DNA of 64,000 nucleotides from Bacillus taeanensis (GTDB lineage: Bacteria; Bacillota; Bacilli; Bacillales; UBA6769): assembly GCF_003318295.1 (NCBI RefSeq), contig NZ_QOCW01000010.1, positions 86,321-150,320 on the forward strand. The letters run 5' to 3'. The first letter of the stretch is position 1; each line of letters starts with the position of its first letter. The translations under genes and the position numbers were made by a program. Of this stretch, positions 39,230-47,710 are shown one piece after another. The notes beneath the pieces are model-generated. The model was not told the origin of the DNA. It saw nothing but the letters and a program-made list of their open reading frames with translations, and searched no databases.

Positions 39230-39502
39230 ATGAGAAAGCGGGATGTATTATTATCTACGTCAGTTGCTGTCGGAGCAGTTGGGGCATCAGTACTTTTAAA
39301 GGATAAAGATAAACGTGCAAAAGTAAAAGAAACCATTATGAAGGGCAAAGACAAATTGATGGATTTTAGAAACCAAAATGAAAAGTCATTGCCAATTGAA
39401 AAGGCTGGAAAACCTGATCCGCAAAATATAAGAGATAATAAGATGGTATCAGAGGGATCGGTGTATCCTGTTCAATATTATAATGAACATAAACAGCAAT
39501 AG
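39230..39502 (+). CDS. small protein with short N-terminal hydrophobic segment
   Basis: A 90-residue protein of unknown family. Residues 6-22 (VLLSTSVAVGAVGASVLL) form a short hydrophobic stretch that may anchor it, followed by a Lys/Asp-rich region with several amphipathic turns (KDKDKRAKVKETIMKGKDKL) and a polar tail. This resembles YtxH-like stress proteins in outline only. The ATG at 39230 follows GAGGTGAAAGAA; the in-frame GTG at 39221 lies on that site. It is monocistronic, with a terminator at 39498. Confidence 0.65.
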   Translation: MRKRDVLLSTSVAVGAVGASVLLKDKDKRAKVKETIMKGKDKLMDFRNQNEKSLPIEKAGKPDPQNIRDNKMVSEGSVYPVQYYNEHKQQ

Positions 39503-39530
39503 TCTGCGTAGTGCAGGCTATTTTCTTTTT
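39498..39530 (+). terminator. Terminator after the gene at 39230
   Basis: The stem AATAGTCTGC / GCAGGCTATT has one G-U pair, a short loop and a T-rich tail. Confidence 0.75.
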
Positions 39531-39597
39531 GTTTAGAGGGGATTAATGGTAAACTGAAAAAAATGTTCTGTTTTCTTATCTAGAAAGGAGGAAGAAA

Positions 39598-40362
39598 ATG
39601 ATCGTAATTAATAAAGAAAGCATAGCTGACGTCCCTGTTTTACACATTGCTTTACAAAAATCTTTTAGTAAGCCGCTTCCGCTTATTATTTTTCAGCATG
39701 GATTTACAAGTATAAAAGAAAGAAATCTTCATTATGCTTATTTACTTGCTGAAAAAGGCTTTCGTGTTATTTTACCAGAAGCTAATTATCATGGAGAGCG
39801 CAGCAAAGAGGTAACAGAAGAATTTCGTAATCGCTCTTTTTGGAACATCGTTATTCAAAGTATTGAAGAGATTGGGGCTATTATAAATGAATATCAGCAA
39901 AAAAAATTAATTCAAGATGATCGAATTGGGGTTGCTGGTACTTCAATGGGAGGAATGATTACCTTTGGTGCTTTAACAAAATATCCATATATTAAAGTCG
40001 GTGTTTCGCTAATGGGATGTCCAAGTTTTTTAGAACTAACCAAAGCACAAATCGACTATATGGAAAAAGAAAAGAAAATGACGTTTTCCAAAGAAGATAT
40101 TAAAAAAACATTCGAACTGTTAAAACCTTATGATCTTACTCTTCAAAAAGAAAAACTTCATCATCGTCCCCTCTTATTTTGGCATAGTACAGCGGATAAA
40201 GTGGTACCATATTCTTATACATATCGCTTTTATGAGAACATTAAAAACATGTATATAAACCCCAGTGAGAATCTGAAATTTATAACAGATGAAAAAGCTG
40301 GTCATGCGGTTACACAGGAAGGGGTAGAGGCTTCTGCTGCTTGGTTTTATAAACATTTATAG
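39598..40362 (+). CDS. yitV: alpha/beta-fold esterase, YitV-like
   Basis: A 254-residue serine hydrolase of the dienelactone-hydrolase-like fold. It shows IIFQHGFTSIKERN (oxyanion), GVAGTSMGGM (nucleophile Ser near residue 118), an acidic residue in HSTADKVVPYSYT and the catalytic His in EKAGHAVTQEG. Length and position directly upstream of yitW match B. subtilis YitV. The ATG follows AAAGGAGGAAGAAA. The substrate is unknown. Confidence 0.85.
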   Translation: MIVINKESIADVPVLHIALQKSFSKPLPLIIFQHGFTSIKERNLHYAYLLAEKGFRVILPEANYHGERSKEVTEEFRNRSFWNIVIQSIEEIGAIINEYQQKKLIQDDRIGVAGTSMGGMITFGALTKYPYIKVGVSLMGCPSFLELTKAQIDYMEKEKKMTFSKEDIKKTFELLKPYDLTLQKEKLHHRPLLFWHSTADKVVPYSYTYRFYENIKNMYINPSENLKFITDEKAGHAVTQEGVEASAAWFYKHL

Positions 40363-40459
40363 AAGGGACGTTCTATTTACAGAAACAGATCGTTTTATGT
40401 AGAAGATAAGAAAGGTTATAATGATGGAAGAATAGAAGCAAGGAAAGGAGCAGTGAAAA

Positions 40460-40768
40460 ATGGATGAAAAATTAAAAGAAAACATCATGGGAGCACTTGA
40501 AATGGTCATTGATCCTGAATTAGGCGTTGATATTGTAAATTTAGGACTTGTATATGATGTTGAAATGGATGAAGAAGGTGTTGTCACAGTTACAATGACC
40601 TTAACATCAATGGGATGTCCATTAGCAGGTCAAATTGCTCATGAGGTAAAACAGGCATTGTCTGATATTGAAGAAGTGAAGGAAGCAGAAGTTAACATTG
40701 TTTGGAATCCGCCGTGGACAAAAGATAAAATGTCTCGTCTTGCGAAAATTGCATTAGGTGTTCAATAA
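40460..40768 (+). CDS. yitW: MIP18/DUF59-family Fe-S assembly protein, YitW/SufT-like
   Basis: A 102-residue DUF59 protein. The DPELGVDIVNLGLVYDV segment and the conserved Cys in TSMGCPLAGQIA are the family hallmarks. SufT/YitW-type proteins help mature Fe-S enzymes in Firmicutes. It has AAGGAGCAGTG upstream and lies 97 bp after yitV with a terminator behind it. The Fe-S role comes from the family. Confidence 0.9.
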   Translation: MDEKLKENIMGALEMVIDPELGVDIVNLGLVYDVEMDEEGVVTVTMTLTSMGCPLAGQIAHEVKQALSDIEEVKEAEVNIVWNPPWTKDKMSRLAKIALGVQ

Positions 40769-40793
40769 AAGAGGGAGACCCCTCTTTTTTTAT
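40768..40793 (+). terminator. Rho-independent terminator after yitW
   Basis: The stem AAAGAGGG / CCCTCTTT is followed by a T-run. Confidence 0.85.
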
Positions 40794-40866
40794 TTCTAGA
40801 TTTCGCAATATTTGCTACACTTATAACCATACATATATGAAAAAATTACTTTTAGGAGGTGGTGGA

Positions 40867-42132
40867 ATGGTTGAGAGAAGAAAACCTATTCCAGTTTCAG
40901 AGGCTGTTAAACGAGTCATGAATTATCCAAAACAAGGTGAAGTGGAGTTTGTTTCATTGCAAGACAGCGATAATCGTTATTTAGGTCATGATCTTGCTGC
41001 AGCTCATGATGTTCCCCCTTTTGATCGTTCCCCGTATGATGGATTTGCTGTTAGAGCAGAGGATACGAGTGAAGCATCAGCAAATTCACCTATTGCACTC
41101 GAAGTTATTGAGGAAATAGGGGCAGGAGCTGTGCCAAAATATGAGGTAAAGAAAGGACAAGCAACTCGTATTATGACAGGAGCTATTTTGCCAAAAGGGG
41201 CAGACGCAGTTGTGATGCTCGAATTAGTAAAGGAAGTAAACCGTGATAAAAAAGATTTTATTCAACTAAAGCGCTCGTTTCAATCAGGTGATAACATTTC
41301 TTTTCAGGGTGAAGATGTAAAAAAAGGAACCCCCCTTGTAAAAAAAGGAACAAAAATTACTCCTGGAGTAAAGGCACTTTTGGCAACATTTGGTTATGCG
41401 AAAGTACCTGTTGTAAAAAAGCCGGTTATAGGAATTTATGCGACAGGGACGGAATTATTAGATGTGAACGAACCTCTTCAATCTGGGAAAATTCGTAACA
41501 GCAACTCATTTATGATTGAAGCACAAATTAAGCGTGCTGGAGCCATTCCGAAATATTTTGGAAAGCTTGCAGATGATTTTGAACCATGCTATGAGGCGAT
41601 CAAAGAGGCTCTTGAAGAAGTGGATTTTTTAATTACAACAGGCGGTGTTTCGGTCGGAGATTTTGATTATTTGCCCGCCATTTATAAAAAACTCCATGCC
41701 GAGGTTCTGTTTAATAAAGTGGCGATGCGACCTGGTAGTGTAACAACAGTGGCTGTTTTAGGTGAAAAAGTATTATTTGGTCTTTCAGGAAACCCTTCTG
41801 CTTGTTATGTTGGGTTTGAACTGTTTGTACGTCCGCTTATCAAATCCTATTTATTATCAGAAAAAGCACATCTTCTGAAAGCAAATGCTGTTTTAAAAAG
41901 TGATTTTCTAAAACCTAATCCTTTTACACGTTTTGTTCGAAGTGCTGTGCTAATCGAGGAAGGAAAATTAGTCGTAAATCCAACCGGACTTGATAAATCC
42001 AATGTTGTAACATCATTAGCCGAGGCAAATTCGCTTATAATGCTTCCAGGAGGAACGCGAGGGTTTGAAAAGGGGTCAGCTGTAGAAGTATTATTACTTG
42101 AAGAAGAAGGCAGTCGATCTACTTGGGAATAA
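40867..42132 (+). CDS. moeA: molybdopterin molybdotransferase
   Basis: A 421-residue MoeA that inserts molybdate into adenylated molybdopterin. It has PPFDRSPYDGFAVRAED near the N-terminus, TGAILPKGADAVVMLE, the MoCF-fold motif TTGGVSVGDFDY near residue 260 and LFGLSGNPSACYVGFE. The ATG at 40867 follows TAGGAGGTGGTGGA. It is the first gene of moeA-mobB-moaE-moaD, which are joined by overlaps. The earlier pathway genes (moaA, moaC, moaB, moeB) are not in the window. Confidence 0.94.
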   Translation: MVERRKPIPVSEAVKRVMNYPKQGEVEFVSLQDSDNRYLGHDLAAAHDVPPFDRSPYDGFAVRAEDTSEASANSPIALEVIEEIGAGAVPKYEVKKGQATRIMTGAILPKGADAVVMLELVKEVNRDKKDFIQLKRSFQSGDNISFQGEDVKKGTPLVKKGTKITPGVKALLATFGYAKVPVVKKPVIGIYATGTELLDVNEPLQSGKIRNSNSFMIEAQIKRAGAIPKYFGKLADDFEPCYEAIKEALEEVDFLITTGGVSVGDFDYLPAIYKKLHAEVLFNKVAMRPGSVTTVAVLGEKVLFGLSGNPSACYVGFELFVRPLIKSYLLSEKAHLLKANAVLKSDFLKPNPFTRFVRSAVLIEEGKLVVNPTGLDKSNVVTSLAEANSLIMLPGGTRGFEKGSAVEVLLLEEEGSRSTWE

Positions 42133-42653
42133 CAGCACCAGTTGTACAAGTTGTAGGATATCAAAACAGCGGGAAAACAACATTAATTGAACATTTATTA
42201 CAGAATGCCAGTGATCATGGGTTAAAGATCGGTACAATTAAACATCATGGCCATGGTGGAAAACTGCTGTTAAGCGATGAGAGTAAAGATACTGGAAAAC
42301 ATCGCAGGGCTGGGGCAGTGGCGACTAGTATAGAAGGGGAAGGGATTTATCAACTTACAATGAACTCAACGTCATTCTCGCTTGAAAAGATGATAGAAAT
42401 TTACTCTTATCTAGAGATTGACAGTATTATTGTAGAAGGATTTAAAAATAAAGGGTATCCAAAAGTCGTTCTTATTCGCAATAAAAAGGATATAGAACTT
42501 TTAGAGAAATGCAGCAATGTAAAAGCAGTTATATCATGGCTGTCAGATAATTGTAACTACAGTGATAGTACCGGTATATCATATTTTCATATTTCACAAA
42601 GACGGCAATATATCCCTTGGATTATCAATAAATTAATGAGAGGTGTTTTATGA
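42123..42653 (+). CDS. mobB: molybdopterin-guanine dinucleotide biosynthesis adapter MobB
   Basis: A 176-residue P-loop GTP-binding protein that supports conversion of molybdopterin to the guanine dinucleotide cofactor. Walker A is GYQNSGKTTLIEHLL at residues 12-26, with the TIKHHGH segment typical of MobB next and VEGFKNKGYPKVVLIR later. No ATG fits: the start is TTG 42123, inside the last codons of moeA (10-bp overlap), with a weak AAGAAGG about 12 nt upstream, so translation probably depends on coupling. mobA is not in the window. Confidence 0.88.
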   Translation: MGITAPVVQVVGYQNSGKTTLIEHLLQNASDHGLKIGTIKHHGHGGKLLLSDESKDTGKHRRAGAVATSIEGEGIYQLTMNSTSFSLEKMIEIYSYLEIDSIIVEGFKNKGYPKVVLIRNKKDIELLEKCSNVKAVISWLSDNCNYSDSTGISYFHISQRRQYIPWIINKLMRGVL

Positions 42654-43120
42654 ACAAAAAGCGATTTGCGATTACGAAAGAAGCGATTTCAATTGAAGAA
42701 ATTATAAATCTTGTTGTTAACCCACATGCGGGGGCTGTTAATACGTTTATTGGCACGGTAAGAGAGTTTACAAAAGGAAAACAAACCTTATCATTAGAAT
42801 ATGATGCTTATATTCCGATGGCAGAAAAAAAATTAGTTCAAATTGGCGAAGAAATTAGTGAAAAATGGCCTGGAAGTGAAGTGGCGATTACTCATCGCAT
42901 CGGTCATTTAGCCATTTCAGATATTGCGGTTGTAATTGCAGTGGCAGCGCCTCATCGTGCAGAAAGTTATGAAGCAAGCCGTTATGCAATTGAACGAATT
43001 AAAGAAGTTGTCCCAATTTGGAAAAAAGAACATTGGGAAGACGGAGAACAGTGGATTGGAGATCAGCTTGAACAAACAGCCTATCCCACTGGAAAACCAG
43101 AAAAGGAGCATCTTTCATGA
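42650..43120 (+). CDS. moaE: molybdopterin synthase catalytic subunit
   Basis: A 156-residue MoaE that with MoaD adds the dithiolene sulfurs to precursor Z. Motifs include NPHAGAVNTFIGTVREFTKG, LEYDAYIPMAEKKL, the HRIGHL strand, VAAPHRAESYEASRYAIE and the catalytic-lysine region VPIWKKEHWEDG. It overlaps both mobB and moaD by ATGA junctions, so the four Mo-cofactor genes are one translationally coupled operon. Confidence 0.94.
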   Translation: MNKKRFAITKEAISIEEIINLVVNPHAGAVNTFIGTVREFTKGKQTLSLEYDAYIPMAEKKLVQIGEEISEKWPGSEVAITHRIGHLAISDIAVVIAVAAPHRAESYEASRYAIERIKEVVPIWKKEHWEDGEQWIGDQLEQTAYPTGKPEKEHLS

Positions 43121-43350
43121 TTACCATCTTATTTTTCGCAGGTCATCAAGAAACAATCGGAAAAGAACAAATAGAATGGAATAAAGCAGGGGTTACGATA
43201 AGCGAGTTAAAAAGAGATCTTCAGGAAAAATATCCTGCTCTAACATTAGATCAATCAATGGCTGCAGTAAATGAAGAATATGCAGCAGATGATACGATGG
43301 TCAATGATAGCGATATCGTTGCATTTATTCCACCAGTAAGCGGAGGATAA
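43117..43350 (+). CDS. moaD: molybdopterin synthase sulfur carrier subunit
   Basis: A 77-residue ubiquitin-fold protein ending in PPVSGG. The terminal Gly-Gly is the site that is adenylated and thiocarboxylated before sulfur transfer to MoaE-bound precursor Z. It overlaps moaE by 4 bp and ends the operon, followed by a perfect palindromic terminator. Confidence 0.94.
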   Translation: MITILFFAGHQETIGKEQIEWNKAGVTISELKRDLQEKYPALTLDQSMAAVNEEYAADDTMVNDSDIVAFIPPVSGG

Positions 43351-43360
43351 AAAATAAAAC

Positions 43361-43392
43361 AAAAGCTGGACCAGTATACTGGTCCAGCTTTT
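43361..43392. terminator. Bidirectional terminator after moaD
   Basis: The perfect 32-bp palindrome AAAAGCTGGACCAGTA / TACTGGTCCAGCTTTT lies between convergent moaD and the SGNH lipase gene. Confidence 0.92.
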
Positions 43393-43395
43393 ATT

Positions 43396-44139
43396 TTATT
43401 GTGTTGAATTCTTATTACTTAAATATTTTAGTACACGATCAGCAATAATTTGATAACCTTTTGGATTTGGATGAAGGGTATCATAAAAATAATACTCTTT
43501 TTTATAGGCAGGAAATAAATCAGAAGTAGGCACGTAGGTAGTTTTATAAAAGGATGCTGCTGTTTTCTTTATTTCTTTATTCCAGTCAGAAATCAGAAGG
43601 TCAATAGTTTCTTTTGCTTGTACAGAAGTATAAGGATTATATAGTCCTAATACAATTAGAGGTGCAGTACGATTGAGCGTTCGAATTGAGGTAATAAGTT
43701 CATATAAATGATTTGAATACATCTGTTTTCCTTGTACCATTTTTCTAACTGAAATGGAATCAAATTTATAGTTGGCGCTTTTACGAAAATCGTTTGTACC
43801 AATAAATAAAAAGATGTAATGTGCTTCCCGAACTGCTTTTTGTTTCTGCGGCTGGTGCAGCAGAGTAATAACTTGATCTGTTCGATAGCCGCTGACACCA
43901 AAGTTTGTTAAAGAAGCAGATATATGAAAGTTTCTTTCCATTCCGGCTTTCACTCGGTGAATATATCCTTTTTTTAAGGGATCTCCTGAACCATATGTTA
44001 GAGAATCACCAATTGCTACAAGATTAAGATTGCTTTTTTTAGGTGATAATGCAGATGCATTTATCTTGTTAAAAATAAGATCTGGGGTAACGAGCAGGAT
44101 CATTACAGCGAAAAAAAGTAGTACCATTTTTCTATTCAA
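43396..44139 (-). CDS. secreted or membrane-anchored SGNH/GDSL hydrolase, YpmR-like
   Basis: A 247-residue SGNH esterase/lipase. Residues 1-30 form a basic N-terminus and hydrophobic segment, so it is exported or anchored. All blocks are intact: AIGDSLTYGSG (Ser), NFGVSGYRT (Gly), FIGTNDFRK (Asn) and DTLHPNPKGYQ (Asp/His). This contrasts with the decayed paralogue at 37239. Size and sequence resemble B. subtilis YpmR. It is convergent with the Mo-cofactor operon and has its own upstream region. Confidence 0.83.
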   Translation of the reverse strand: MNRKMVLLFFAVMILLVTPDLIFNKINASALSPKKSNLNLVAIGDSLTYGSGDPLKKGYIHRVKAGMERNFHISASLTNFGVSGYRTDQVITLLHQPQKQKAVREAHYIFLFIGTNDFRKSANYKFDSISVRKMVQGKQMYSNHLYELITSIRTLNRTAPLIVLGLYNPYTSVQAKETIDLLISDWNKEIKKTAASFYKTTYVPTSDLFPAYKKEYYFYDTLHPNPKGYQIIADRVLKYLSNKNSTQ

Positions 44140-44361
44140 TGCCTTAACATCTCCTACGTTGGATTCATATTACTTTGTAGTGTTTCCAAGAGGTAGGTTT
44201 ACATACAGAGAGCTTTATAAAAGGATTTTAATGGAGAAATAAGAAGAAACACCTATATTTTGTTAGCAAGCTTCGAATGATTTATAATATATAAATTCAC
44301 CCTGAAAGTTTGATAGTGAAACAAAGTATATATTATGTTTATAACTAGAGGAGATAGAAAG

Positions 44362-45372
44362 ATGAATAAAACAATAAGTCGTGATCCTTATTTTGATAAT
44401 GCAAAATTTATATTGATTTTTTTAGTCGTATTTGGTCATATGATTAGTCCGTTTAAAGGTGATAGTGACATGTTATATGCCTTGTATAATTTTATGTACA
44501 GTTTTCATATGCCTGCTTTTATATTAATTGCAGGATATTTTTCAAAAGGCTGTTTTCAAAAAGGTTATTTAAAGAAAATTATGCAAAAAGTATTAATTCC
44601 ATATTTTATTTTTCAGTTTATTTATGCTGTCTTTTATTCAATTAAAAAGGGAGAAATAACGTTCACTTTATTTGATCCATATTGGACATTATGGTTTTTG
44701 TTGAGTCTTGTTTGCTGGAATCTTCTTTTAATTGGATTTGCAAGGTTAAAATATTTTACAGCAATTTTTAGTGCTGTTACTATAGGTCTTATTATTGGGT
44801 ATATTCCTGAAATTGGAACATTCTTAAGTTTGTCAAGAACGTTTGTTTTTTTTCCTATATTTTTATTAGGTTTTTATTTAAGCGAAAAACATTTTAAAGA
44901 ATTAGTAGAACCGAAAAAGCGTATGATTGCTGCCTTTTGTTTAGTGAGCTTATTTTTATGTTATTATTTTGTTTTTCCCGCTTCAACAAAAGAGTGGCTC
45001 CTTGCTGATTCTTCCTATTCGGAAATGGGAATTCAAGAAGGATATGCCGCTCTTATGAGACTTATTGTTTATGGAATCGTTTTTCTTGCAACATTTAGCT
45101 TTTTAGCAGTAGTACCGAGACGAGAGCTGTTTTTTACGCGATATGGAAGCAGAACGATGTATATTTATTTACTTCATGGGTTTATTGTAAAGCTGTTTCG
45201 TCTTACACCGTTCTATGAAAGTATTAGCAAATCCAATATGTATGTTCTGTTTTTTATCCTAGCTATTTTTTTATGTTGTATCTTGGCATCAAAACCAGTT
45301 ATTAAAATATTTCATCCACTCATTGAAGGTGGTAAATACTTATTAATAAAAAGAAAAACTTCTTATCATTAA
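44362..45372 (+). CDS. acyltransferase-3 family membrane protein
   Basis: A 336-residue membrane protein with about ten helices and the acyltransferase-3 opening: RDPYFDNAKFILIFLVVFGHM carries the conserved N-terminal RxxxxDxxK...H pattern with the key His. Family members O-acetylate extracellular polysaccharide, peptidoglycan or other glycans. The ATG at 44362 follows GAGGAGATAGAAAG; the earlier in-frame start at 44335 lacks a site. It is monocistronic. The acceptor is unknown. Confidence 0.83.
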   Translation: MNKTISRDPYFDNAKFILIFLVVFGHMISPFKGDSDMLYALYNFMYSFHMPAFILIAGYFSKGCFQKGYLKKIMQKVLIPYFIFQFIYAVFYSIKKGEITFTLFDPYWTLWFLLSLVCWNLLLIGFARLKYFTAIFSAVTIGLIIGYIPEIGTFLSLSRTFVFFPIFLLGFYLSEKHFKELVEPKKRMIAAFCLVSLFLCYYFVFPASTKEWLLADSSYSEMGIQEGYAALMRLIVYGIVFLATFSFLAVVPRRELFFTRYGSRTMYIYLLHGFIVKLFRLTPFYESISKSNMYVLFFILAIFLCCILASKPVIKIFHPLIEGGKYLLIKRKTSYH

Positions 45373-45445
45373 TGTTTATCTATAATAATTTTTCTGCAAT
45401 TTGGTATAATGGATGTAAATGGAATATGGGAAGTGAGGCGGTAGA

Positions 45446-46060
45446 GTGAAAACAGAATTATGGCGTTCGATTATTGAACTTCAAGCAGTTAAACAGTTTA
45501 ATTTTATTCCAAATCGTCAAGATTCAAATGCGCCTGTTTCCCCGCTATTTATAGAACTATTGGAGCAGGAAATAGCAGCTAAAAACATAGCAAGCAGGAT
45601 TGAGAATACAGAAGCAATTAAACGTTCAGAATTGCCATTAAACCAACGCCAACCTGTTTTAGCAAGTACAACTTCTATAAAAGGACAAACATTTGACTCT
45701 TACATTGAACAAGCAGCAAATAAGTATCATGTAGATCCAAATTTAATTCGTGCAGTTATTAAACAAGAATCAAATTTTAATCCAAACAGCAGAAGTTACG
45801 CTGGAGCAATGGGGTTAATGCAATTAATGCCCAAAACAGCAGCTGGTCTTGGCGTAAATGACCCTTATGATCCAAAACAAAATATTGAAGGCGGAACAAA
45901 GTATTTAAAGCAAATGCTTACTAGATATAAGGGAAATATCGTACTGGCTCTAGCAGCATATAATGCAGGACCAGGCAATGTTGATAAATACGGAGGAGTT
46001 CCACCATTTACAGAAACTAAAAATTACGTTCAAAAAGTATTAAAAAACTATCAAGTATAA
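45446..46060 (+). CDS. SLT-domain lytic transglycosylase
   Basis: A 204-residue protein with an unstructured, signal-less N-terminus (about 85 residues) and a C-terminal soluble lytic transglycosylase domain. The catalytic Glu is in [15 protein letters not shown], followed by [13 protein letters not shown] and AYNAGPGNV. It resembles B. subtilis CwlQ (YjbJ), which acts on glycan strands. The start is GTG at 45446 behind GTGAGGCGG. No secretion signal is visible, as in CwlQ, so how it reaches the wall is unclear. Confidence 0.85.
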   Translation: MKTELWRSIIELQAVKQFNFIPNRQDSNAPVSPLFIELLEQEIAAKNIASRIENTEAIKRSELPLNQRQPVLASTTSIKGQTFDSYIEQAANKYHVDPNLIRAVIKQESNFNPNSRSYAGAMGLMQLMPKTAAGLGVNDPYDPKQNIEGGTKYLKQMLTRYKGNIVLALAAYNAGPGNVDKYGGVPPFTETKNYVQKVLKNYQV

Positions 46061-46218
46061 AAGAATTGTCTCATGAGGCAAGCTCTTATATATTTATCTC
46101 AGAAAGTTAACATGATGCTCATCAATGAAGCTGAAATATATATGGCTCAAAACCTTTTCATGAATTTAATGATGAAGGGCATTCTATTTATGAGAATGAA
46201 TAATAAGGAGTGGGAAGT

Positions 46219-46455
46219 TTGTCCAATCATGAGCACAGTGAAAATTTAACAACAGCAGAAGCGAATATTAAGTTAAATCAGCAGTTAGATGGGATTGGAA
46301 AAGATAGTGTTCAGCATAACCTATCCGAATCAGAAGCGGAATCAGCAAATAATAAAATTAATGAGTATTTTACCCAAGATGATGAAGAAAAAAGAACCAC
46401 CCCAACATATTTAACGCATAATACAGCTGCAGTACGAATTAATAAAGAAGAATAG
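46219..46455 (+). CDS. small acidic protein of unknown function
   Basis: A 78-residue, strongly acidic, Asn/Glu-rich protein starting MSNHEHSENLTTAEANIK and ending AAVRINKEE. It has no Cys, signal or membrane segment and is probably largely helical or disordered. I choose TTG at 46219, which has AAGGAG 8 nt upstream; GTG 46210 overlaps that site. A terminator follows 7 bp after the stop. The next gene (minus strand) is a SASP. I do not recognise the family. Confidence 0.6.
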   Translation: MSNHEHSENLTTAEANIKLNQQLDGIGKDSVQHNLSESEAESANNKINEYFTQDDEEKRTTPTYLTHNTAAVRINKEE

Positions 46456-46461
46456 TTTAAT

Positions 46462-46489
46462 GGCACCTAAACAAGGTGTCTTTTTTTAT
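46462..46489 (+). terminator. Rho-independent terminator after the gene at 46219
   Basis: The stem GGCACCT / AGGTGTC, with one G-U pair, has a T7 run. Confidence 0.85.
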
Positions 46490-46540
46490 TACAGGATAGT
46501 GAAGGTCTTGGTGAAAAAGCAATCTTTAAATAAAAACATA

Positions 46541-46569
46541 AAAAATAACCGGGCAAAAACTGCCCGGCT
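46541..46569 (-). terminator. Terminator of the SASP gene
   Basis: On the minus strand CCGGGCA / TGCCCGG with a 5-nt loop is followed by TTATTTTTTATG. Confidence 0.85.
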
Positions 46570-46589
46570 AAAGCCATCATATTTTATTG

Positions 46590-46793
46590 TTATTTTTGGT
46601 AACCGCCTAATTGTTGTTGAGCTTGTTGTACAAGGCGTTTTGTAATTTCTCCACCAACAGAACCGTTAGCGCGAGACGTAGAATCTGGTCCAAGATTTAC
46701 ACCGAATTCTTGTGCAATTTCATACTTCATTTGATCAAGAGCTTGCTGTGCACCAGGTACTACTAACTGATTTGAAGAATTGTTGTTTGCCAT
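46590..46793 (-). CDS. alpha/beta-type small acid-soluble spore protein
   Basis: A 67-residue alpha/beta SASP that coats and protects spore DNA and is degraded during germination. The germination-protease site region [13 protein letters not shown] and the DNA-binding [15 protein letters not shown] segment are both present. AAAGGAGTTGAG precedes the ATG. A sigma-G-like promoter lies upstream at 46847-46876 and a terminator after the stop, so it is a monocistronic forespore gene. Which ssp paralogue it is cannot be told. Confidence 0.95.
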   Translation of the reverse strand: MANNNSSNQLVVPGAQQALDQMKYEIAQEFGVNLGPDSTSRANGSVGGEITKRLVQQAQQQLGGYQK

Positions 46794-47110
46794 TATTACT
46801 CAACTCCTTTAAATTGTTGGTTGCAGCAATTGTTTTGCTGCACTCTTAATATGTGATTATTATTTAAGAATAATACTGGTAATTGTTTCATATTTTTTTA
46901 CCTATATATTTTTATGAACCAATATAGTTTTTATTATTTTAGTATAACCATTACTTATCTAGAAATCTTAATAGGTTATACTAAATTAAAAAAAAGTTTA
47001 AAAAAGCAAAAAAAACGTTGTATATTAGATTAATATGTCATATAATTAAGTCAATTAATACAACAAAATGCTTTATATATAACAATTATATTAAAAAGGA
47101 GATGTCTTGA
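46794..47110. other. Gene-free region between SASP gene and SR1P genes
   Basis: These 317 bp hold the sigma-G-like promoter of the SASP gene at the left and very AT-rich DNA with several TATA-like tracts at the right, which probably contain the promoter of the first SR1P-type gene. AAAAGGAGATG lies just before 47111. I see no ORF. Confidence 0.5.
46847..46876 (-). promoter_or_regulatory. Sigma-G-like promoter of the SASP gene
   Basis: On the minus strand GTATT is separated by 18 bp from CATATTA. This fits the forespore sigma-G pattern GHATR-N17/18-CATWHTA except for the last -35 base. Confidence 0.6.
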
Positions 47111-47230
47111 ATGCAATTATTTGTTTGTCAAACGTGTGATCAAATCATCGCTCATAAAGAAGCAGAGAAAGTATTGACATCTTATACGAGCTGTTGTCCA
47201 AGTTGTCAACAAAAGACAAAGAAAAAATAA
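47111..47230 (+). CDS. SR1P-family small protein, copy 1
   Basis: A 39-residue protein with VCQTCDQIIAHKEAEKVL and CCPSCQQK, a two-CxxC zinc-ribbon layout. Size and pattern (CQ-x-C-x-x-x-IAH...EKV...C-x-x-C) match SR1P, the peptide encoded on the B. subtilis regulatory RNA SR1, which binds GapA and modulates its association with RNase J1. AAAAGGAGATGTCTTGA precedes the ATG. A second copy follows 82 bp later. Whether this transcript also acts as a base-pairing RNA is not visible. Confidence 0.72.
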   Translation: MQLFVCQTCDQIIAHKEAEKVLTSYTSCCPSCQQKTKKK

Positions 47231-47312
47231 ATTTTCTTTCATTATTTATGGTAGCGTTTTCTTTGTGCGTATAAAAGGACGTAAAAATTTGTATAATAGG
47301 AGATGAATCAGT

Positions 47313-47426
47313 ATGGGAATTTTAATTTGCCAAACATGTGAAACAATAGTAGGTCATACAAATGATGAAAAAGTCTCGAAATTATATACTAAAAGCAATA
47401 AATGTGAAAGCTGTAATAAAAAATAA
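47313..47426 (+). CDS. SR1P-family small protein, copy 2
   Basis: A 37-residue paralogue of the gene at 47111: MGILICQTCETIVGHTNDEKV then CESCNKK. The MG-I-x-CQ-x-C opening is nearer to B. subtilis SR1P than copy 1. AATAGGAGATGAATCAGT precedes the ATG. A strong palindromic terminator begins 13 bp after the stop, fitting a short abundant RNA. The C-terminus is shorter than copy 1. Confidence 0.72.
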   Translation: MGILICQTCETIVGHTNDEKVSKLYTKSNKCESCNKK

Positions 47427-47438
47427 ATAAGGAAATCG

Positions 47439-47481
47439 TTTAAAATCACGTATGTCGACATGCGTGATTTTAAAAATTTTT
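47439..47481 (+). terminator. Terminator after SR1P copy 2
   Basis: The stem TTTAAAATCACGTATG / CATGCGTGATTTTAAA has one G-U pair, a 4-nt loop and a T-rich tail. Confidence 0.87.
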
Positions 47482-47710
47482 GAAGGATTTTAAATGAAGA
47501 AGAGTTTTGAGCTATTATTGAATAGGATTGAATCCATTTTATAAATACATATTGACAATTTACATTTTTATGGTAGATTAGTTAACGGTAATGATCTTTT
47601 TTTATAAATAACATGGTAAGGTAGATATAAGATAAAAAGATTTTACATGTCCTTCTTTTATAAAAGTTATGATAAGGTAAACAAATATTAAATAAAGAGA
47701 GGTAATCGTA

